Source of the DNA: UBA6163 sp041753075
GTDB taxonomy: Bacteria; Planctomycetota; Planctomycetia; Pirellulales; Pirellulaceae
Assembly (NCBI GenBank): GCA_041753075.1
Contig: JBGSVE010000086.1
Location: 1-64,000, forward strand
DNA: 64,000 nt
Direction of reading: 5' to 3'
Position numbers and translations under genes: made by a program. Positions 50,264-59,358 of the stretch are shown piece after piece (positions within the stretch are counted from its first letter, which is position 1; each line of letters starts with the position of its first letter). Under the pieces are notes generated by a model that worked only from the letters and a program-made list of their open reading frames with translations, did not search any database and had not been told where the DNA came from.

Positions 50264-52533
50264 CCCATCGTGAGCCGGGCGGCAAGGCCAATCATCACGA
50301 ACGCCAAGCACCGAAATGGGGCAATGTGTGGTTGATCTACATGCGTGAAATGCGCGACCAACTGCGCGACCGCCGCACGTTGTTCACGATCGTCGTATTG
50401 CCAATTCTGCTCTATCCGTTGGTCGGGACGTTGCTCTTGCAGATCGCTCAATTCAGTCGCCAATATCCGACGGTTTGTTGCGTGGTCGGCGACGAGCATT
50501 TGGAAGGACTTCCGCCGCTGATCGACAACGACAAGTTCGCCGCCGGCGTACTCGATGCAAGTCAATCAATGGAGCTGGTGAAATATCGCTGGGACGAATT
50601 CAGTACCCGCGACGACCTCAGCGAAGCAGCCGAAAAATGGGTCCGCGACAACGTCTATGACGTCGTCATTGTCTTTCCGCCAGAGATGGCAGCGGCGATT
50701 TCCACGCCTGCCAGCGACGAAGAAGCAACTGCGGCAGCGGGTTCGCTTACTCCCACCAGCGCCGAAGTCGAAGTTGTGTTCAATGTGGCCTCGGACCAAT
50801 CGCTCGTTGCCCGCGATCGCGCCGCGACGATCTTGAACCGATGGCGTGACACCTGGGTAAACGAGTTGTTTGCGGCCCGCGAGATTGATGCGGGACTGCT
50901 GCGACCCTTCGGCGTTGCCCCACGTGACATTGCACCGACCAGCGTTCGCGAAGCCGCATTCTGGAGCAAGATGTTGCCGTTTGTGATGTTGGTTTGGGCA
51001 ATGACCGGTGCTTTCTATCCAGCGATCGACCTAGTTGCTGGCGAGAAAGAACGCGGGACGCTGGAGACGCTACTGTGCAGTCCGGCGCTGCGCGGCGAAA
51101 TCGTTTGGGGCAAGCTGGCGACGGTGACGACATTCAGCATGATGACTGCGGTCTTAAACGTCAGCAGTATGTTGGTGACCAGCGCGCTGGTGTTTCGCCA
51201 AATGTCGGCGGGGGCCGGTGGTGTCTTTACGGCACCACCGCTCGTTCCACTGTTGTGGTTAATTGTTGCGCTCATTCCGTTGTCGGCGTTGTTTAGTGCC
51301 GTCGCATTGGCCGTGGCCGCGATGGCGCGCAGCAGCAAAGAGGGCCAGTATTATTTGATGCCGCTGATGATGGTTTCGTTGCCGCTGGTGCTGTTGCCTT
51401 TAATGCCCGGCACGACGTTGACAACGGGAACCAGCTTGATTCCGGTGACGGGCATGTTCTTGATGGTTCGCGCGTTGGTTGAAGGCCAATATGCGTCGGC
51501 GATGTTCCACTTGCCGCTGGTTTTTGGCGTGACCGCGCTGGCGCTTTGCTTGGCAACGCGTTGGGCACGGCGTCAATTTGAAACCGAGAGTGTGCTGTTC
51601 GCCGGTGGTGAACAATGGGAATTTTCTCGCTGGGCAAGACGATTGTGGGAAGACCGAGGGCTTCACGCCACGCCGACTCAAGCTTATTGCGCCGCGGCGC
51701 TGGTGATGATCGCGTTGTTCTTTGGCAAGCTTGCCGTCACCTCAATGCCCACGACGTTCGCTGGCATGGCACAGTTGATCGCCGTTCCGCAGATTGGTTT
51801 GATTTTGGCACCGACGTTATTGATGGCCATCATTTGCACACGTTCGCTCAGGCAAAGTTTGCGGCTGACAATGCCCAAGTCGGTTTGGGTGCTACCCGTG
51901 GCCGTGTTGTTCGGCCTGGCGCTGCATCCGCTGTACGTGCTGTTTGCGTCTTGGGTGACGGCGATTTATCCGATCAGCGAAACGGCTGTCGCGGCGATGA
52001 AGCCGTTTACCGACCAGATTGCTTCGGCACCGTGGTTGTACGTCGTCTTGCTGATGGCCGTGTTGCCGGCGATTTGCGAAGAGCTGGCCTATCGCGGGTT
52101 CATGTTCGGTGGACTGATTCGCGAAAGCACACCGCTACGCGCAATCTTAGTCACGTCGGTCATTTTCGGAATTTCGCACGGTGTGTTGCAGCAATCAATC
52201 ACGGCCACCTGCATGGGAATGATTTTGGGTTGGATCGCGTTTCGCACTGGCAGCGTCTTGCCGGGTATGCTGATCCACGTGACCAGCAATGCACTGTCGG
52301 TTTCGCTCAGCCGCGTGGCCGATTTGGATTATCGCGGAATTGAGTTTTTTATCCGCTCCGCTTCGGACGGGGTTGAGTACCAGCCGATATGGACAGTAGT
52401 CGCGGGATGTTTGGTCATGTGTTGTTTGCTTTATTTCAAGTTTTATGATCATGGCGAGCCTGAATTCGAAACTCAAGCCGCAGCACGCACGGAATTTGCA
52501 CCCGCGGTCCATGGGGCATGTTGCTCTCAGTAA
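50260..52533 (+). CDS. ABC-2 permease fused to a CPBP (CAAX-type) intramembrane protease
   Basis: 757 residues. The N-terminal 430 residues are a NatB-like permease: one helix near residue 40, a large extracytoplasmic domain (residues about 65-225), then five helices. After a soluble linker (R-W-A-R-R-L-W-E-D-R-G) the C-terminal 270 residues are a CPBP metalloprotease domain with E-E-L-A-Y-R-G-F-M-F, F-G-I-S-H-G and H-V-T-S-N-A. The fused pair suggests that a transported or membrane-bound peptide is also processed. Confidence 0.9.
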   Translation: MTHREPGGKANHHERQAPKWGNVWLIYMREMRDQLRDRRTLFTIVVLPILLYPLVGTLLLQIAQFSRQYPTVCCVVGDEHLEGLPPLIDNDKFAAGVLDASQSMELVKYRWDEFSTRDDLSEAAEKWVRDNVYDVVIVFPPEMAAAISTPASDEEATAAAGSLTPTSAEVEVVFNVASDQSLVARDRAATILNRWRDTWVNELFAAREIDAGLLRPFGVAPRDIAPTSVREAAFWSKMLPFVMLVWAMTGAFYPAIDLVAGEKERGTLETLLCSPALRGEIVWGKLATVTTFSMMTAVLNVSSMLVTSALVFRQMSAGAGGVFTAPPLVPLLWLIVALIPLSALFSAVALAVAAMARSSKEGQYYLMPLMMVSLPLVLLPLMPGTTLTTGTSLIPVTGMFLMVRALVEGQYASAMFHLPLVFGVTALALCLATRWARRQFETESVLFAGGEQWEFSRWARRLWEDRGLHATPTQAYCAAALVMIALFFGKLAVTSMPTTFAGMAQLIAVPQIGLILAPTLLMAIICTRSLRQSLRLTMPKSVWVLPVAVLFGLALHPLYVLFASWVTAIYPISETAVAAMKPFTDQIASAPWLYVVLLMAVLPAICEELAYRGFMFGGLIRESTPLRAILVTSVIFGISHGVLQQSITATCMGMILGWIAFRTGSVLPGMLIHVTSNALSVSLSRVADLDYRGIEFFIRSASDGVEYQPIWTVVAGCLVMCCLLYFKFYDHGEPEFETQAAARTEFAPAVHGACCSQ

Positions 52534-52572
52534 ACATTCTCCGCCATTTGAGAAGGTGCTCGGAGCGGACGC

Positions 52573-52779
52573 ATGAAGATAATGCTGATCGGCAGCTTGG
52601 TGATGCTGTCCTGGGCCATCACTTTTTTGATCCTGGCATTGATCGCCAGACTGCTCGGTTTTGACTCCGTTTCGGCTGGTTCGGTCGGGATCGCGAAACT
52701 CTTGTTCGTAATCTTTTTGCCGCTGCTTTCGATCGGCCTGTTAACGCGTACTTTTCGTCGCAACGATATCCGTCCATAA
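52573..52779 (+). CDS. DUF1328 (YtjA-type) small membrane protein
   Basis: 68 residues, two helices. L-S-W-A-I-T-F-L-I-L-A-L-I-A and G-I-A-K-L-L-F-V-I-F-L match the DUF1328 family, small proteins common in proteobacteria and planctomycetes and often stress-induced. C-terminal R-R-N-D tail. ATG 52573 behind CGGAG. Confidence 0.85.
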   Translation: MKIMLIGSLVMLSWAITFLILALIARLLGFDSVSAGSVGIAKLLFVIFLPLLSIGLLTRTFRRNDIRP

Positions 52780-52815
52780 AAAAACCGGCTTGCAAGATTT
52801 CTCTCGCAAGCCGGC
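52776..52815 (-). terminator. Hairpin terminator
   Basis: CCGGCTTGC (52785-52793) pairs with GCAAGCCGG (52806-52814). On the minus strand the stem is followed by a run of Ts (the A-run at 52777-52784), so it terminates leftward transcription; on the plus strand no T-run follows. The nearest leftward gene is the desaturase ending at 53075. Confidence 0.75.
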
Positions 52816-53074
52816 TCTATCGTTGCTTCGGTTGTGCGGCGGCAAAACGGAGCCGCTGGGAGAATCGTGGAGGTCTCAGCGTGCTTCTGCACTAGCCTTT
52901 TTGGTGACCTCGACGAGCCCGTAAAATGGTCCCTCTGCCGGAATTACAACCGAAGCGAAGTGGGTTTTCTCAATCCCACAGCTCTCGATTTTAGACCCGC
53001 GTGAGCAGGTAGCATAGTGCTTCGGCGTTTCGTTTTTGGCGCGGTGAGTCTTTTCTCAAAAATGCCGCGCAAAG
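52816..53074. other. Intergenic region downstream of the desaturase
   Basis: A minus-strand frame here (about 52880-53065) is open for some 60 codons and protein-like but has no start codon. No gene is called. It may be a 3' untranslated region or a decayed gene. Confidence 0.3.
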
Positions 53075-54154
53075 TTAGGCTTTTAGCGACGCAAAAGATC
53101 GCTTTAGCAACGCCAGAATCTCAGCGGACAGACTGTCAGCCACCGTCAAGCGGTACGGCGAATCACTCGGCAATCCTGCCATCAAACGGCGATGTGCCTT
53201 GCCCAGATTGTGATACGGCATCGTCGGAAACAGGTGATGTAGCGCGTGATAACGCGTGCCAATCGGTCCCCACAATTCGCTCAACCAGGGTCGATTGGGA
53301 TAATTGACCGAATCCAAAAGTTGTTCCTCGAACGACATCTCTTCGCCCGTCCCGGTCCAACGATGAGCACCCAACGTGCGGATTTCGTTCAGCAGCACCA
53401 GCGACACGCCGACAACGTAAGCGATGACCCAAATGGGATCAATCGTTTCGCCTCGCATGATGCTGCTACGGACCAAGAACCATACGCACCAGGCAAAGCA
53501 AGCCATCTCCTGCAACACGATCACGCGGCGCAGCCGTGGCGAGTCATCGGTTCGCTCATAAAACGGATCGACGACCATCGTGGACGCATGGCGGTGTACG
53601 TAGGCCCGCGCTCCCGGAATCACCCAACAGATTGGGCTGATGATCAGAAACCGAGCCAATGCCAACAATGGAATAATCATTGCCTGCAGCAAAAAACCAA
53701 CAATCATCCACGGGCCATGATTGCTGAGACTGATATACTCGCCATCGTGATCGGTTCCATAATGCTTGCGGCGATGATGATCGACGTGCGGATAATACAA
53801 AAACGAGGGGATCAAAAAAAATATCCCGCACATCATGTTCCACGCAATCCGAAACGCCTTGAACTCGTTGCGGGGCAAATGGACCAATTCGTGAATGAAC
53901 ATGGCGCACCGCATGTAAAGCAGCAAACACACGACGTAGGCCAAACCCATTGCCGGCCACATCCAAGCCGAATTTTCCGGCAGCCACTTGGGCAAATAAT
54001 ACATCGCGTGAAACGCAAGATGGCCGCCGACGATCGACAGCAAAAAATCGGTCCAGTAGATTGCCGCGTTCGGCTTATGCAAGTCACCGACCAGCGAGCG
54101 AGCTGCGGCAAATGAAAACTTCGATAACCGTTGATTGTTGGCTAGTGCGCCCAT
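53075..54154 (-). CDS. Membrane fatty acid desaturase (FADS family)
   Basis: 359 residues with four to six helices and the three His boxes H-E-L-V-H, H-V-D-H-H-R-R-K-H and H-A-L-H-H that bind the di-iron centre. Acts on acyl lipids in the membrane; regioselectivity is not readable. No cytochrome b5 domain. ATG 54154. Confidence 0.9.
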   Translation of the reverse strand: MGALANNQRLSKFSFAAARSLVGDLHKPNAAIYWTDFLLSIVGGHLAFHAMYYLPKWLPENSAWMWPAMGLAYVVCLLLYMRCAMFIHELVHLPRNEFKAFRIAWNMMCGIFFLIPSFLYYPHVDHHRRKHYGTDHDGEYISLSNHGPWMIVGFLLQAMIIPLLALARFLIISPICWVIPGARAYVHRHASTMVVDPFYERTDDSPRLRRVIVLQEMACFAWCVWFLVRSSIMRGETIDPIWVIAYVVGVSLVLLNEIRTLGAHRWTGTGEEMSFEEQLLDSVNYPNRPWLSELWGPIGTRYHALHHLFPTMPYHNLGKAHRRLMAGLPSDSPYRLTVADSLSAEILALLKRSFASLKA

Positions 54155-54351
54155 CGCAAACTCATCACGTTGTCGTTACAGATAAACTTTTCACGCCCCT
54201 TCGCCAGGCCATTGGATGCTCAATGGCAGCGGTGTCTTACCGGTAAGTCCGTTGACCCCTATTCTGGTACATCGGCAACCTGGGTCAACCCAATCCAGTA
54301 GCTTTTCGCAAATCCAAACTTGACTGCAAACTTGCTAAACGATCCGCAACC

Positions 54352-55617
54352 ATGAAGATTGTCGTCATCGGTGCCGGTGCTGCGGGCCTAATGGCCGCTG
54401 CGATTGCATCATCAACATGCCGCGATCGCGGCGTGGCGAGCGAAGTCGTCGTCGTCGAAAAAAACCGCAAGGCCGGCGTAAAAATATTGATGAGCGGCGG
54501 CACTCGCTGCAACATCACACACGACTGCGGGCCCGCTGGGATCATCGAGGCGTTTGGCCGCGGCGGATCGTTCTTACGCCAGGCGCTGGCCCACTTGCCG
54601 CCACAAGCGGTCGTTGAACTCTTTAATCGCCTGGGTGTAGCGACCCAAGTCGAAACGACCGGTAAAGTTTTTCCGCTGAGCAACCGTGCGCTCGACGTTC
54701 GCGATGCGATACTGGGTTACTCAATCGACTGCGGTGCCGAGGTCCGATTGGGCGTTGCAGTTACGGCAATCGAGCGCGATGGCGATGACTTTATCGTTCG
54801 CACCGATGGTGGTGATCTGCAGGCCAATCGCGTGATTCTGACTTCGGGTGGACGCAGCTATCCGGGCTGCGGAACAATCGGCGAAGGCTACTTGTGGGCA
54901 CGCGGACTGGGGCATTCGATCGTGCCGCCGCGACCGGCGCTGGTGCCGTTGGTCGGTGGTACCCAGTGGATGCGCAACATCAGCGGCGTGACGCTGGACC
55001 ACGTCGGTGCAAGCGTCTGGGCGGTGCCTCAGCCTGGCCATAAACAACAAAAGAAACCGCTGCTGACCCGCACCGGCGGCTTCCTGTTTACGCACCTCGG
55101 CTTCTCCGGTCCGACGGCAATGGATGTCAGCGGTGTGATGACCGGTGCGGGCGAGATGACCAACACGCACCTAACACTTGACCTCGTTCCTGGTCAACAG
55201 GCGGCCCAAATCGAAGCCTCGTTCAATGAGCTGCGACAACGCGATGGCAAGAAAAAAGTGTTTGCCACCATCAGCGAGTGGCTGCCAAAACGATTGGCCG
55301 AAGCCGTTGTGACCGACGCCGGTGCGGGCCAAAGCAGCTTTGCCGAGTTATCTCGAATCGCGTCGCAGAAGTTGATTCAGAATCTTAAGCAACTATCGTT
55401 GCCCGTCACTGGCACACGCGGTTTTGAAAAAGCCGAAGTCACCGCTGGCGGAATTGATCTTCGCGAAGTCGATCCGCGAACGATGCAAAGTCGCATCGTG
55501 CCGGGCTTGTTTATCGCCGGCGAAATCCTTGATCTCGACGGTTGGATCGGCGGTTACAACTTTCAATCCGCATTTTGTACCGGATACGTCGCTGGGCTAC
55601 ACGCCGCTACGATGTGA
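54352..55617 (+). CDS. HI0933/YhiN-family FAD-dependent oxidoreductase
   Basis: 421 residues. N-terminal FAD Rossmann motif V-V-I-G-A-G-A-A-G-L-M-A-A, then G-V-K-I-L-M-S-G-G-T-R-C-N-I-T (the family signature), and the C-terminal A-G-E-I-L-D-L-D-G-W-I-G-G-Y-N. Function in the family is poorly defined. Its stop is followed after 12 bp by a palindromic repeat copy. Confidence 0.92.
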   Translation: MKIVVIGAGAAGLMAAAIASSTCRDRGVASEVVVVEKNRKAGVKILMSGGTRCNITHDCGPAGIIEAFGRGGSFLRQALAHLPPQAVVELFNRLGVATQVETTGKVFPLSNRALDVRDAILGYSIDCGAEVRLGVAVTAIERDGDDFIVRTDGGDLQANRVILTSGGRSYPGCGTIGEGYLWARGLGHSIVPPRPALVPLVGGTQWMRNISGVTLDHVGASVWAVPQPGHKQQKKPLLTRTGGFLFTHLGFSGPTAMDVSGVMTGAGEMTNTHLTLDLVPGQQAAQIEASFNELRQRDGKKKVFATISEWLPKRLAEAVVTDAGAGQSSFAELSRIASQKLIQNLKQLSLPVTGTRGFEKAEVTAGGIDLREVDPRTMQSRIVPGLFIAGEILDLDGWIGGYNFQSAFCTGYVAGLHAATM

Positions 55618-55629
55618 CATTAGGCTCCG

Positions 55630-55736
55630 GGGTCAGCGCAAAGTGTTCGACGCCGCTCCGTCGTCGTAATTTAACGACGGCGGAGCGTCGTCGAACACTG
55701 CTGCAGCCCGACAATTAAAGTTTGACGGACCACTAG
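55630..55736 (+). repeat. Palindromic repeat (family 1), long copy in plus orientation
   Basis: Begins GGTCAGCGCAAAGTGTTC, contains the inverted core around GACGCCGCTCCGTCGTC, and ends TGACGGACCACTAG. Aligns over its length with the reversed 42264-42370 element. Ends 17 bp before the cyclase start. Confidence 0.85.
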
Positions 55737-55753
55737 CCGCAAAATAATCAACG

Positions 55754-57574
55754 ATGCCAGACCTCATTGCCCAGGGAACTCAATCGCGCGAGCGTTGGCG
55801 TCGTACACTGCCGACGGCCAATCAAGCGTGCGAGTTGGTGCTAGGTCGCGGCGGTGGCGCGGGCCATGTTTGGGCAGTGCCGTGGGATGATCGGATCTCG
55901 CGCGAACATGCCATGCTACTGGCGCGCGACGATGGATCGGTGTTGGTTAGTAAACTTGGCTCAGCGCGAAACCCAATTTTTTATCACGGCCGCAAGCACG
56001 ACTCGTTTACACTTGGGCCCGGCGAGCATTTCGTAATCGGGCACACGACTTTCACATTGGCAGTGCGGCCCGAGGTGAATGTCAGCGATCCTCGTGCCGG
56101 TGTAACCGAACACATCTACGAAATGGAAAACCTGCGCCGCCGAGGTTTCCGCGAAACGGCGACCCGCATCGAAGCGCTGGGGCGATTGCCTGACATCATC
56201 GGCAGTAGCAGCAGCGATGACGAATTGTTGGTTCGTGTGGTAAGTCTGCTGATGCAATCGATTCTCTCGGCGTCAGCCGTGGCGATCATGCAAGTTCCCA
56301 CGGAAGCGAATTTGCCGCCGACGATCTTGCATTACGACAACCGCTCGCCCGCCGCCGACGGACCGCGCCCCAGCGCGCGGATAGTGCGCCAAGCAGCAAT
56401 GCGAAACGAAAGCGTCCTGCAACTTTGGGCCGCTGGGGACGACCATGCAAAAATCGACAACGCCTACACCGCAAGCGAAGAAGTTGATTGGGCGTTTGGC
56501 GTTCCGATCGGCGGTGAAGCGTGCCAAGGTTGGGTAATCTATGTTGCCGGCCAATTGCAGTCACTGCGCAGCGGCGGTATCGATCAATCACTACAAGCTG
56601 CACCGGAGAATTTGCACGACGATGTCAAGTTCACCGAGCTGGTCGGTACCACGGTCGCATCCTTGCGCCAATCTCGGATGTTACAGCGCCGGCAAGTTGG
56701 CATGAAACAATTCTTTGCTCCGGTTGTGATGGACGCGATGCTGGGCCGCGATCCCGAGGATGTGCTGAAGCCGCGCGAGACCGATGTGTCGGTTTTGTTT
56801 TGTGACCTGCGCGGCTTCACGCGACAAAGCGAGCAATCGCAGGGACGTTTATTGGAATTATTACAACGGGTCAGCGACGCACTCGGCGTGATGACGGGTG
56901 AAATTTTAAAATGGGGCGGCGTCGTCGGTGATTTTCATGGCGATGCGGCAATGGGGTTTTGGGGTTGGCCACTGGACCAAAACGATGCGGTCCTGCGCGC
57001 CGCATCGGCGGCGCTGGCGATTCGTGATGCGTTTCGCGACCAAGCCAACGATTCGTCGAGCACCGCCGCGTCATTGCATGGGTTTCGCTGTGGCATTGGC
57101 GTCGCCACCGGGCGTGCCGTCGCAGGGCGCATCGGTACGGTCGACCAAGTCAAGGTGACGGCGTTTGGTCCCGTCGTCAATTTGGCCAGCCGACTTGAAG
57201 GCATGACCAAGGCGCTGGGCGTTGAATTGCTGATTGACGACGTCACGGCCAATTGGATTCGAACCAATGTAAAACCAATTCAAATGCGAGTCCGCAAGTT
57301 GGCAATCGTGCGACCCGCTGGGTTCGAGTCACCGCTGGAGGTCAGCCAATTGTTGCCGCCCGCCGACGTCCCCGATTCACCGAGCGACAATGATGTCGAG
57401 CTATACGAAACGGCATTGCGGTTGGTCACCGCAGGTGATTGGGACCGCGCCTTTGACCAATTGCATCGCGTCTCGGCGAACGATCGCGCCAAAGATTTTT
57501 TGACCGCCACGATCCTGCGTCACGGACGCATCCCGCCAAGCGATTGGACCGGCGTCGTCGACATCGCCAAGTGA
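55754..57574 (+). CDS. FHA domain protein with class III nucleotidyl cyclase domain
   Basis: 606 residues: an N-terminal FHA domain (V-L-G-R, R-I-S-R-E-H-A, residues about 28-100), a GAF-like region (about 150-310), a cyclase domain (about 345-510) and a helical TPR-like tail. The metal-binding Asp351 (F-C-D-L-R-G-F-T) and Asp397 (F-H-G-D-A-A-M), and the transition-state Asn476 and Arg480, are present. The two base-contacting positions appear exchanged: Asp393 where adenylate cyclases have Lys, and Lys467 where they have Asp. Activity is therefore likely but nucleotide choice is uncertain. FHA suggests control by phosphothreonine kinases. No membrane helix. Confidence 0.9.
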   Translation: MPDLIAQGTQSRERWRRTLPTANQACELVLGRGGGAGHVWAVPWDDRISREHAMLLARDDGSVLVSKLGSARNPIFYHGRKHDSFTLGPGEHFVIGHTTFTLAVRPEVNVSDPRAGVTEHIYEMENLRRRGFRETATRIEALGRLPDIIGSSSSDDELLVRVVSLLMQSILSASAVAIMQVPTEANLPPTILHYDNRSPAADGPRPSARIVRQAAMRNESVLQLWAAGDDHAKIDNAYTASEEVDWAFGVPIGGEACQGWVIYVAGQLQSLRSGGIDQSLQAAPENLHDDVKFTELVGTTVASLRQSRMLQRRQVGMKQFFAPVVMDAMLGRDPEDVLKPRETDVSVLFCDLRGFTRQSEQSQGRLLELLQRVSDALGVMTGEILKWGGVVGDFHGDAAMGFWGWPLDQNDAVLRAASAALAIRDAFRDQANDSSSTAASLHGFRCGIGVATGRAVAGRIGTVDQVKVTAFGPVVNLASRLEGMTKALGVELLIDDVTANWIRTNVKPIQMRVRKLAIVRPAGFESPLEVSQLLPPADVPDSPSDNDVELYETALRLVTAGDWDRAFDQLHRVSANDRAKDFLTATILRHGRIPPSDWTGVVDIAK

Positions 57575-57617
57575 GATTAGAGTTATGCCATAGTTGCTGA
57601 CACCAGCCGTAGTTTGC

Positions 57618-59156
57618 TCATGGCTCCGCAATGAATGGCGTGTCATCAGGCCATCGCAGTTTATCGAGCGTCATCCATTCGTTTGAACTTGATCCCCACC
57701 CGTTATAGCCCACTTCGTATCGATCGTTTTCTTGGCCGATCACTTTGCCTTCCCACCAGGAGCTACCCCATTTGATGAGCACAGCATCGTCGATCATGGG
57801 AAGTTTGTTTCCGTTAGCGTCCGTCGGACGCTCGGTCTCGCGTTTGTACCAAGTCTTGGCGCGAGTTTGGTCGTAATCCGACAGCGAGTCGTAAGCGACC
57901 GACTCAGTTTGGCCGTTGGACGTCTTCAATCGAACTATCGTCCGCCCGTCTATTCGCTCGACGCCTATGATCGCAGCTTCGATGACGACTTGGCCGTCCC
58001 GATCCGTCCACTCGCGAAACACACCGAAACTCGACTCAGCATCAATCGTTTCCCTTGATTTTTCTGGCTTCGTCGTCGGCAACGAGCTCGCGGTTTGATC
58101 CGAGCGAGTTTGCCTATTCTCGTTTGCGGTACTCTCGATTGTGGGCAATGACGGAGCTTTCCCCGACTCAACGGGCGACAGAACTTCGCGATCCGAATTT
58201 GCCAGACTCATTGGGGCATTTTCCGGCGCGTTATTGCTCTGCAGGGTCGCCACTGCGGCACCGACCAACTGCACGATGCCAAAAATCAACGCGCCGGTAA
58301 ACAGCAGCACACCGATCAATGCGGCGATTGACTTCAATCCCGAACCAAACCCACCTTGCGGCGGCACAGCCTCTGAATCGTCACCGCCGGGGTAGCGCAA
58401 GAAGATGACCTTTTCTTGGCGGCCTAGTACCGACTGGATATGCAACACGGTGATCCGCTCGTCATTTGATTCACCAAGCGTGTCGCCATGTCGAAGCACC
58501 GGACCACTCGTCAACAGGTATTGGCAGATACCGAAAATTCGCGCGTACATATCGCTGACCGATTCGGGAGAACGGATTGACTCGATCTCCATCAAATCAA
58601 ATGTTCTCATTCCCGTGGTTAAAGCAATCATCGGTGAATCGTCATCAGCGCTTGGAGAGATAGTGATCTCGATCCAAAGCGAAATTGGTAAAGCGTCCTG
58701 CTCTAAAGTGTCGAGGACTTCGAGAAACGAATCCGCCGAAACCTTCAGTCCGTGCTTATTCCAAAGGACGCCAATCGCGGTTGGATGGGAACGTAGGATC
58801 GCTTCGACCACACGTGTGACCAACCAAGCTTGATCTACCAAGGACAATTTCGATGCAGCAGTGGTGACAATCCAGTGACTTTCGTGGTTGGCAAGATCCT
58901 GCGATGCGGTCAGCCAAAGCGGGTTGTAATCGCCCGGTTCAATGGCGAGAGCAGGCATTCTGGAGACGAACACCGCACCTGGATCAATACCGCTCCCAGA
59001 CGTATCGTGAAAATCGATCTGAAAGATGTCGTCGCTCGCGCGCTCAACCTGTGAAACCTTGACCGTTTCCAGCTGGATTGAATCGATTTCGCGCCGGAAG
59101 CTTTCCCGATCGAAGTCCGCCGAGTCGGAAAACGGCACGAAGCAAACCATCGTCAT
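57618..59156 (-). CDS. DUF4261 domain protein with SHD1 and Tudor-like C-terminus
   Basis: 512 residues. The N-terminal 240 residues match DUF4261 (A-W-L-V-T-R-V-V-E-A-I-L, G-P-V-L-R-H-G-D-T-L-G). A transmembrane helix (about 280-305, L-I-G-V-L-L-F-T-G-A-L-I-F-G-I-V) is followed by a low-complexity Ser/Thr/Glu linker, then an SHD1-like domain (F-R-E-W-T-D-R-D-G-Q-V-V-I-E-A) and a small beta-barrel resembling Tudor/agenet domains (V-L-I-K-W-G-S-S-W-W-E-G-K-V-I-G). SHD1 domains are a planctomycete hallmark. The function is unknown. Confidence 0.82.
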   Translation of the reverse strand: MTMVCFVPFSDSADFDRESFRREIDSIQLETVKVSQVERASDDIFQIDFHDTSGSGIDPGAVFVSRMPALAIEPGDYNPLWLTASQDLANHESHWIVTTAASKLSLVDQAWLVTRVVEAILRSHPTAIGVLWNKHGLKVSADSFLEVLDTLEQDALPISLWIEITISPSADDDSPMIALTTGMRTFDLMEIESIRSPESVSDMYARIFGICQYLLTSGPVLRHGDTLGESNDERITVLHIQSVLGRQEKVIFLRYPGGDDSEAVPPQGGFGSGLKSIAALIGVLLFTGALIFGIVQLVGAAVATLQSNNAPENAPMSLANSDREVLSPVESGKAPSLPTIESTANENRQTRSDQTASSLPTTKPEKSRETIDAESSFGVFREWTDRDGQVVIEAAIIGVERIDGRTIVRLKTSNGQTESVAYDSLSDYDQTRAKTWYKRETERPTDANGNKLPMIDDAVLIKWGSSWWEGKVIGQENDRYEVGYNGWGSSSNEWMTLDKLRWPDDTPFIAEP

Positions 59157-59358
59157 TTCTGTAAACTCTCGTAAACCAAGTTGTCCCTCGACATCGACTT
59201 ATCACTGGCAATCTATATCGTTTGCATCAATTGCGACATGAACGTAGACTCTTAGCCAGTCGCTCTTGTGGATTTCTCGTTCTTTTCCCCTGCGGTTGAC
59301 CAATCGCCATCGGTTATGCTTCCCGCAACCAATGGTAGTTTAACACCCAGGGACCGCG

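Noticed and set aside
52880..53065. A minus-strand open frame of about 60 codons downstream of the desaturase
   Set aside because: It looks protein-like but has no start codon and no recognised motif; not called.
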